DNA of 7,621 nt, from NCBI GenBank assembly GCA_934527255.1, contig CAKTAM010000087.1, forward strand, positions 1 to 7,621, in the 5' to 3' direction. Of the stretch, positions 3,800 through 7,621 are shown piece by piece. Position 1 is the first letter of the stretch, and each line of letters begins with the position of its first letter. Source of the stretch: an uncultured Oscillospiraceae bacterium (GTDB lineage Bacteria > Bacillota > Clostridia > Oscillospirales > Ruminococcaceae). A program made the position numbers and the translations under genes. The notes under the pieces were generated by a model. That model was not told the origin of the DNA. It saw nothing but the letters and a program-made list of their open reading frames with translations, and searched no databases.

Positions 3800-5203
3800 A
3801 TGGAGAAATACTTCAAGCTGAAAGAGCATGGCACGACCGTAAGGACAGAGTTCTTTGCCGGTCTGACCACGTTTATGGCCATGGCTTACATTCTGATGGT
3901 CAACGCCGGAATGTTTGCGGATCTGGGCGTGGTTTCTTACGGCGCCATCTACATTGCCACCGCCCTGTCGGCCGTTGTCGGCACGCTGCTGATCGGCCTG
4001 CTGTCCAACCTGCCGCTGGCACAGGCTTCCGGCATGGGCCTGAACGCGTTCTTTGTTTATACCGTCTGCTTTGGTCTGGGCCTTACTTACGCCAATGCGC
4101 TGGTGCTGGTGCTGTTTGACGGCCTGCTGTTCATCGTTCTGACGGTCACCGGCCTGCGCAAGCTGATCTTCGACGCCATTCCCAAGGCGGTCAAGACGGC
4201 CATTCCTGCCGGCATCGGCCTGTTCATCGCATTCCTGGGCCTGCAGAACGCCGGCCTGATCGTGAACAACGACTCTACGCTGGTTTCTCTGAAATCCTTC
4301 AACATGGTCAGCGGCGCCAATACCTGGGCAGATATCATGCCCGCTCTGATCACCGTGCTGGCGGTCATCGCCATTGCGGTGCTGGCGCATAAAAACGTCC
4401 GCGGCGCGGTGCTGTACGGCATTCTGGGCGGCACGGTCGTCTACTATGTGCTGGGCCTGGTGACCATCCCCGGCTTCTATGCCAGCAGCATTCAGCCGAA
4501 CCTGTCTCTGAACCCCATCGAGCCCTTTAAGGAGTTTGCCGCTCAGGCGTTCGGTAAGGTCTTTACCGAAGGCTTTGACTTCTCCGCTTATGTGGCAGCC
4601 AACGGCACCGCCAACCTGGTGCTGGTCATCATCACCACGGCGCTGGCTTTCTGCATGGTGGATATGTTCGATACCATGGGCACGCTGTACGGCGCCTGCG
4701 CGCGCGGCAACATGCTGACCAAGGAGGGCGATGTGCCCAATATGGATAAGGCCATGCTGGCCGACGCCATTGCCACCACTACGGGCGCCATCTGCGGTAC
4801 CTCCACCGTTACCACCTTTGTGGAATCCTCCGCCGGCATCGGCGAGGGCGGCCGCACCGGTCTGTCCTCCATGTTCACCGCGCTGTGCTTCTTTATCGCC
4901 ATGTTCCTCAGCCCGATCGCCGCGATCATCCCCGGCGTGGCCACCGCTGCTGCGCTGATCTATGTCGGCGTTCTGATGATGAACTGCGTGCGTGAGATCG
5001 AGTGGACGGATGTTTCCGTTGCGGTCCCCGCGTTCCTGACCATTGCCATGATGTCCTTCTCCTACAACATCAGCTATGGCATTGCGTTCGGCCTGATCTC
5101 GTATGTGCTCATCAAGGTGTTCTCCGGCAAGGCGAAGGAAGTCAACGCCGGTACCTGGATCATCACCGCTCTGTTCCTGGTCATGTTCTTCCTGACGCAC
5201 TAA
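3800..5203 (+). CDS. pbuG: NCS2 family purine permease, AzgA/PbuG type (guanine/hypoxanthine)
   Basis: Members of the AzgA branch of the nucleobase-cation symporter-2 fold import guanine, hypoxanthine or adenine with protons across the inner membrane. The 467-residue protein has about a dozen hydrophobic segments and the expected length. Recognisable blocks are TTFMAMAYILMVN (23-35), ASGMGLNAFF (76-85), AIPAGIGLFIAFLGLQNAG (134-152), DMFDTMGTLYGA (288-299) and GTSTVTTFVESSAG (333-346) followed by EGGRTGLS (349-356), the AzgA-type substrate-site region. I chose the ATG at 3800 because GGGAGG at 3789-3794 lies 5 nt upstream and MEKYFKLKEH is the usual family start. An in-frame start at 3635 would add 55 residues of non-family sequence beginning inside the terminator U-tract. 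The guanine riboswitch upstream points to guanine/hypoxanthine as substrate; the gene symbol rests on that context. Monocistronic. Confidence 0.93.
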   Translation: MEKYFKLKEHGTTVRTEFFAGLTTFMAMAYILMVNAGMFADLGVVSYGAIYIATALSAVVGTLLIGLLSNLPLAQASGMGLNAFFVYTVCFGLGLTYANALVLVLFDGLLFIVLTVTGLRKLIFDAIPKAVKTAIPAGIGLFIAFLGLQNAGLIVNNDSTLVSLKSFNMVSGANTWADIMPALITVLAVIAIAVLAHKNVRGAVLYGILGGTVVYYVLGLVTIPGFYASSIQPNLSLNPIEPFKEFAAQAFGKVFTEGFDFSAYVAANGTANLVLVIITTALAFCMVDMFDTMGTLYGACARGNMLTKEGDVPNMDKAMLADAIATTTGAICGTSTVTTFVESSAGIGEGGRTGLSSMFTALCFFIAMFLSPIAAIIPGVATAAALIYVGVLMMNCVREIEWTDVSVAVPAFLTIAMMSFSYNISYGIAFGLISYVLIKVFSGKAKEVNAGTWIITALFLVMFFLTH

Positions 5204-5233
5204 GCTGTTCCTCTGGCGGCTTACGCATCACAA

Positions 5234-5273
5234 AAAAATTCCCTGCTTGTTGTTGGACAGGCAGGGAATTTTT
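5234..5273. terminator. Bidirectional intrinsic terminator between convergent genes
   Basis: AAAAATTCCCTGC (5234-5246) pairs perfectly over 13 bp with GCAGGGAATTTTT (5261-5273), loop of 14 nt. Both strands end in a U-run, so it closes the purine permease 30 bp after its stop codon and can also stop transcripts of the convergent glycosidase, whose stop lies about 160 bp away. Positions 5274-5431 between it and the glycosidase hold nothing I recognise. Confidence 0.92.
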
Positions 5274-5431
5274 CTAATGTGTGACAGAACAGGCCGCGGG
5301 CATAGAAAGCGCAGGTCTTTTTGGAACGGTCGTCCCCAAAATGCCTGGGAAGTTCTTGTGGCCGCTTCTGTCCGGACGGGCAGTGCTCATGCAGCCGCGC
5401 CGGAAAGGTGCTCCGGGCAGGGGAAGAATGT

Positions 5432-6757
5432 TCAGCCGCCGATCTCCAGCAGTGCAATGCCGTCGACGGGCAGCGTCAGGCTGGCGCCGTCAAACGGCTG
5501 CGGTGCATCGGCCAGCGTGTGGGTGTCGTCAATACGCCGCAGCCGCATGGCGCCGACGGGCTGCCCGTGCAGCTGCAGGGTGACGGTCTGCTGTGTGCCG
5601 GTGTTGTTGACCAGCAGCAGGGCGGCGTGCGGCCCATCCGCCGCAGCCACGGCACGCAGGGCATGAGTGCTGCTGGTGCTGGCGGCCTCGTGCCGCAGGC
5701 GGTACAGGGCGTGAAACGCGCCGAACGCATAATAGGCGACGTAGGGCTCCTCGGTGACAGGGTTCCACATGCCGTTATAGCTGTTGATCTGCCCGTCATA
5801 ATACATCAGCATATCCACGCTGGATTTTTGCAGCGCCGCCATCATCCCACAAATCTGCGCGGCATCCACCGTTTTGCCGCGGTTGTGAATGCCGGGGTTC
5901 CACTCGTTCAGGATGCTTTGCGTGTTCTGCAGGCCGTAGGCATCCAGACGCTGCCGGGCATAGGCTGCGTACTGCAGGTTTTCCTCAATGCCGGAGTAGC
6001 TGTGCCAGGAGAAGAAATCCAGCGGTGCGGTGTGCTGTGGATCGGTAATGTGCTGTAAGAAGCGCTCGAAGAATGTGAGAAAATAGTCGGTGCGCGGGGA
6101 TGAATTGGCAACGGCGGCATGCGCGTTGAGAATGGAGTAAAAGCCGCAGCTGGCGTATCCGCCGATCATCAGCTGCGGGTGCCGCTGCTTCAAAAGCCTG
6201 GCCGCGACCTCATACAGGGTAAAATAGTCCTCCATGCTGCCCTTCCACATGGGGTTGTCTGCCGTCTCCGGTTGATTATCCGGTTCGTTCCAAATTTCCC
6301 AATAGCGGATGTCATAGTGAAAGCCGTTGGCCCAGCCCTCGTTATAATGGCGGATGATGCCGTCGCAGATCAGCGCCCAGCGGTGCGGATCCTTCGGCGG
6401 AAAAATGCGGTAGGCGCGTACCCGGTGGTCGTTTTCAATGGTGGCCCCCAGCCGATAAAACGGCTGAACGCCTGCTTTGTGCAGCGCGCCAAGCAGCCAG
6501 TCGGTAAAGGCAAAGTCATAGGCGGCCGGGTCGTCGGGATCGGCGTTTTCGTCGCGGAAGATGTTGGCAATGTCCACAAACACATTGCCGCCGTAACGGC
6601 CGCCGGTGTCGTGCAGGCGCGCATAGGGAATGCCCGCCTGAGTCAGGGCAGGGAACAGGTGATCGTCGCAGCCGTGAAACGGCGCATTGTTGATGGCGTG
6701 CATGGGCTTCATCGGGCCGACCGTTTGGTCAAAATGCACGGTAACACAGGTTTCCAT
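5432..6757 (-). CDS. Clan GH-A glycoside hydrolase, GH39-like (beta-xylosidase type)
   Basis: This 441-residue protein looks like a retaining (beta/alpha)8-barrel glycosidase. HAINNAPF (20-27) and ARLHDTGG (46-53) fit the early barrel strands. YWEIWNEPDN at 152-161 is the GH-A acid/base motif (Glu158). WHSYSG (251-256) is a substrate-site segment, and SILNEWNPG at 281-289 places the nucleophile at Glu285. From about 350 to the end is a beta-rich accessory domain (HAALLLVNNTGTQQTVTLQL, 377-396). It is a little shorter than typical GH39 xylosidases of about 500 residues. There is no signal peptide, so it acts on imported oligosaccharides in the cytosol. The ATG has AAAGGAG 8 nt upstream. No transporter or regulator gene adjoins. 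Substrate (xylo- or arabino-oligosaccharide, or another beta-glycoside) is inference; GH30, GH5 and GH51 relatives share the fold. Confidence 0.82.
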   Translation of the reverse strand: METCVTVHFDQTVGPMKPMHAINNAPFHGCDDHLFPALTQAGIPYARLHDTGGRYGGNVFVDIANIFRDENADPDDPAAYDFAFTDWLLGALHKAGVQPFYRLGATIENDHRVRAYRIFPPKDPHRWALICDGIIRHYNEGWANGFHYDIRYWEIWNEPDNQPETADNPMWKGSMEDYFTLYEVAARLLKQRHPQLMIGGYASCGFYSILNAHAAVANSSPRTDYFLTFFERFLQHITDPQHTAPLDFFSWHSYSGIEENLQYAAYARQRLDAYGLQNTQSILNEWNPGIHNRGKTVDAAQICGMMAALQKSSVDMLMYYDGQINSYNGMWNPVTEEPYVAYYAFGAFHALYRLRHEAASTSSTHALRAVAAADGPHAALLLVNNTGTQQTVTLQLHGQPVGAMRLRRIDDTHTLADAPQPFDGASLTLPVDGIALLEIGG

Positions 6758-6837
6758 GGCAGAGTCTCCTTTTTTCTTTTCCGTGGGTGGGCGGTGGGTG
6801 TTGGGCGCAGCAGCGCGCCTGCAGCCGCCTGCTTTCT

Positions 6838-6866
6838 ATCATACCGATTGTTTGCAAAAAATGCAA
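6838..6866 (-). promoter_or_regulatory. Predicted sigma-A promoter of the glycosidase gene
   Basis: On the minus strand TTGCAT (complement 6861-6866), a 17-bp spacer and TATGAT (complement 6838-6843) form a good promoter. The start would lie near 6831, giving a 5'UTR of about 75 nt. Confidence 0.72.
6852..6866. promoter_or_regulatory. Inverted repeat over the glycosidase -35 box (candidate operator)
   Basis: TTGCA-AAAAA-TGCAA is a perfect 5-5-5 dyad that includes the whole -35 box and part of the spacer. A protein bound here would compete with RNA polymerase. Sugar-responsive repressors often control such glycosidases, but the centre lacks the CG of LacI-type sites, so the regulator is unknown and is not encoded in this window. 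Confidence 0.5.
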
Positions 6867-7060
6867 GTGAAACCTGCAGGGGCAGGCGCAGAACGGCAAA
6901 ACGGGCAAAGCTGTACCCAAAGCAGCGGCGGCGAAAGGACGTCGCAAAAGCTGCGCTGCCGCCAAGTACCGCCGGGCAGGCGCAGCGGCCCAGAGCGGCC
7001 ACAGCTTCGCCAACGGAAAATAGACGGCCCCGGCAGCCTTGCGGCAGGGTATAAGCGTAC

Positions 7061-7093
7061 AAAAAGCCGGTGCGGAAAAACCGCACCGGCTTT
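7061..7093 (-). terminator. Intrinsic terminator of the hydrogenase gene
   Basis: AAAGCCGGTGCGG (7063-7075) pairs over 13 bp with CCGCACCGGCTTT (7081-7093), loop of 5 nt. On the minus strand the stem ends in a run of five U residues. It lies 95 bp after the hydrogenase stop codon. The 6867-7060 stretch beyond it, up to the glycosidase promoter, contains no gene or element I recognise. Confidence 0.9.
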
Positions 7094-7187
7094 GACGTTT
7101 ACGGAAACAGCCCGGGAGGGGCAGCAGCGTTCTGGTGATGCATCCGACCGCAGCATCCCCGCTGCGGCACGGCGGAGAAAGCGCCTG

Positions 7188-7621
7188 TTACAAAACGCTG
7201 ATGGCGCCGGTAATGGTTTTTTCGTGGGCCTCCATACCGTACTTGTCTACCTCGGTCTTGTTGCGGTCGCCGTGGGTCAGGCAGCCCGCGCCGCCAATGC
7301 AGCCGCCAACACAGGCCATGCCCTCAATAAAGTTGGCATCCAGCAGCTTGCGGTTGGCCTTCATCAGCGCTGCGCGGCAGGCTTCAATACCGTCGCAGGG
7401 CAGGGCCTTCAGCTCAAATGCAATGCCCTGCTCCTTCAGGCCCTGCGCCACGGCGTCGCTCAGGCCGCCGCTGCGGGCAAAAATACGGCCAAAATACGAG
7501 GCGTTGTCCAGCACGCTCTCTTCCAGTGAGTCCATGTCAAATTCGCGGCTGTCAAACAGTGCCTGCAGCTCTTCAAAAGTCAGCGCCAGATCCACATAAG
7601 GCTTAACGGCTTCCTTACGAA
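7188..7621 (-). CDS. [FeFe] hydrogenase, C-terminal end of H-cluster domain (partial at window edge)
   Basis: [FeFe] hydrogenases interconvert protons and H2 using the H-cluster and typically dispose of reductant from ferredoxin during fermentation. The last 143 residues are visible; the frame is open to the right edge with no stop (residues RKEAVKPYVDLALTFEELQA at the left of the fragment), so the gene starts outside the window and an internal GTG at 7595 is not its start. FEELQALFD, FGRIFARSGGLSDAV (43-57 of the fragment) and EGMACVGGCIGGAG (99-112) are family segments. The last is the third H-cluster motif: Cys103 should bind the [4Fe-4S] subcluster and Cys107 bridge to the di-iron site. 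The GGA in place of the common GGG, and the compact tail after it, resemble the group B monomeric enzymes (from memory of the family). TSCCP and MPCxxKxxE motifs and the N-terminal ferredoxin domain would lie outside. Terminator at 7061-7093. Confidence 0.9.
   Translation of the reverse strand, partial: RKEAVKPYVDLALTFEELQALFDSREFDMDSLEESVLDNASYFGRIFARSGGLSDAVAQGLKEQGIAFELKALPCDGIEACRAALMKANRKLLDANFIEGMACVGGCIGGAGCLTHGDRNKTEVDKYGMEAHEKTITGAISVL

Noticed and set aside
3392..5200. 602-codon open frame on the minus strand opposite the purine permease
   Set aside because: His/Gln/Asp/Gly-rich composition with no domain, exactly opposite a well-conserved membrane protein gene. A codon-bias shadow of a GC-rich gene; it also runs across the riboswitch and promoter.
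5321..6058. Plus-strand open frames opposite the glycosidase (5321-6058 and 6119-7054)
   Set aside because: Mirror of a conserved catalytic gene; repetitive Val/Gly/Gln/His composition, no ribosome binding site of note.
7148..7167. CCGCAGC/GCTGCGG hairpin after the hydrogenase stop codon as its terminator
   Set aside because: A 7-bp stem without a U-tract on the minus strand; the 13-bp hairpin with U-run at 7061-7093 is the better terminator.
7188..7595. A complete small gene starting at the GTG at 7595
   Set aside because: The frame is open further to the window edge and the family motif order shows it is the end of a longer hydrogenase.

Overview
The window looks like chromosomal DNA from a GC-rich anaerobic Firmicute, most likely a Clostridia/Oscillospiraceae-type gut bacterium. 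The reasons are strong AGGAGG-type ribosome binding sites, TATAAT/TATACT promoters with TTGnnn -35 boxes, a purine riboswitch, riboregulation by intrinsic terminators, a short PerR/Fur-type regulator and a monomeric-type [FeFe] hydrogenase. This taxonomic reading is inference; there is no rRNA or other marker gene.

Layout. (1) 1-787, minus: N-terminal part of an MgtE magnesium transporter (cytosolic N domain and both CBS domains), cut by the window edge before its membrane domain. (2) 788-1225, minus: a promoter and a roughly 400-nt, heavily structured leader for mgtE, ending in an intrinsic terminator just before the ribosome binding site. It does not show the usual M-box conserved blocks. 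(3) 1340-2627, plus, divergent: promoter, leader hairpin with U-tract, and a cation diffusion facilitator (CDF) exporter whose metal site suggests manganese or iron. (4) 2812-3275, plus: a Fur/PerR-family metalloregulator with its own promoter and a likely autoregulatory operator. (5) 3461-5203, plus: promoter, guanine-type purine riboswitch, riboswitch terminator and an AzgA/PbuG-type purine permease, closed by a bidirectional terminator. (6) 5432-6866, minus: a solitary intracellular GH39-like glycoside hydrolase with a promoter overlapped by an inverted repeat. (7) 7061-7621, minus: terminator and C-terminal end of an [FeFe] hydrogenase, cut by the right window edge.

How the genes fit together. 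The left half is a small metal-ion homeostasis cluster: Mg uptake (mgtE), divalent cation efflux (CDF) and a metal- or peroxide-sensing repressor. The purine permease is an independent transcription unit under guanine/hypoxanthine feedback. The glycosidase and hydrogenase are separate units with no visible functional link.

The most interesting element is the mgtE leader. A 13-bp closing stem encloses a compact multi-helix domain, and one strand of that domain is perfectly complementary over 8 nt to the 5' side of the downstream terminator. That is the arrangement expected of a riboswitch, here of a class I cannot assign. Stretches without genes: 788-1448 (leader RNAs and promoters), 2628-2879 (dyad, promoter, operator), 3276-3799 (promoter, riboswitch, long 5'UTR), 5204-5431 (terminator only), 6758-7187 (promoter, terminator, otherwise nothing recognised). 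No tRNA, rRNA, CRISPR or insertion sequence was seen.
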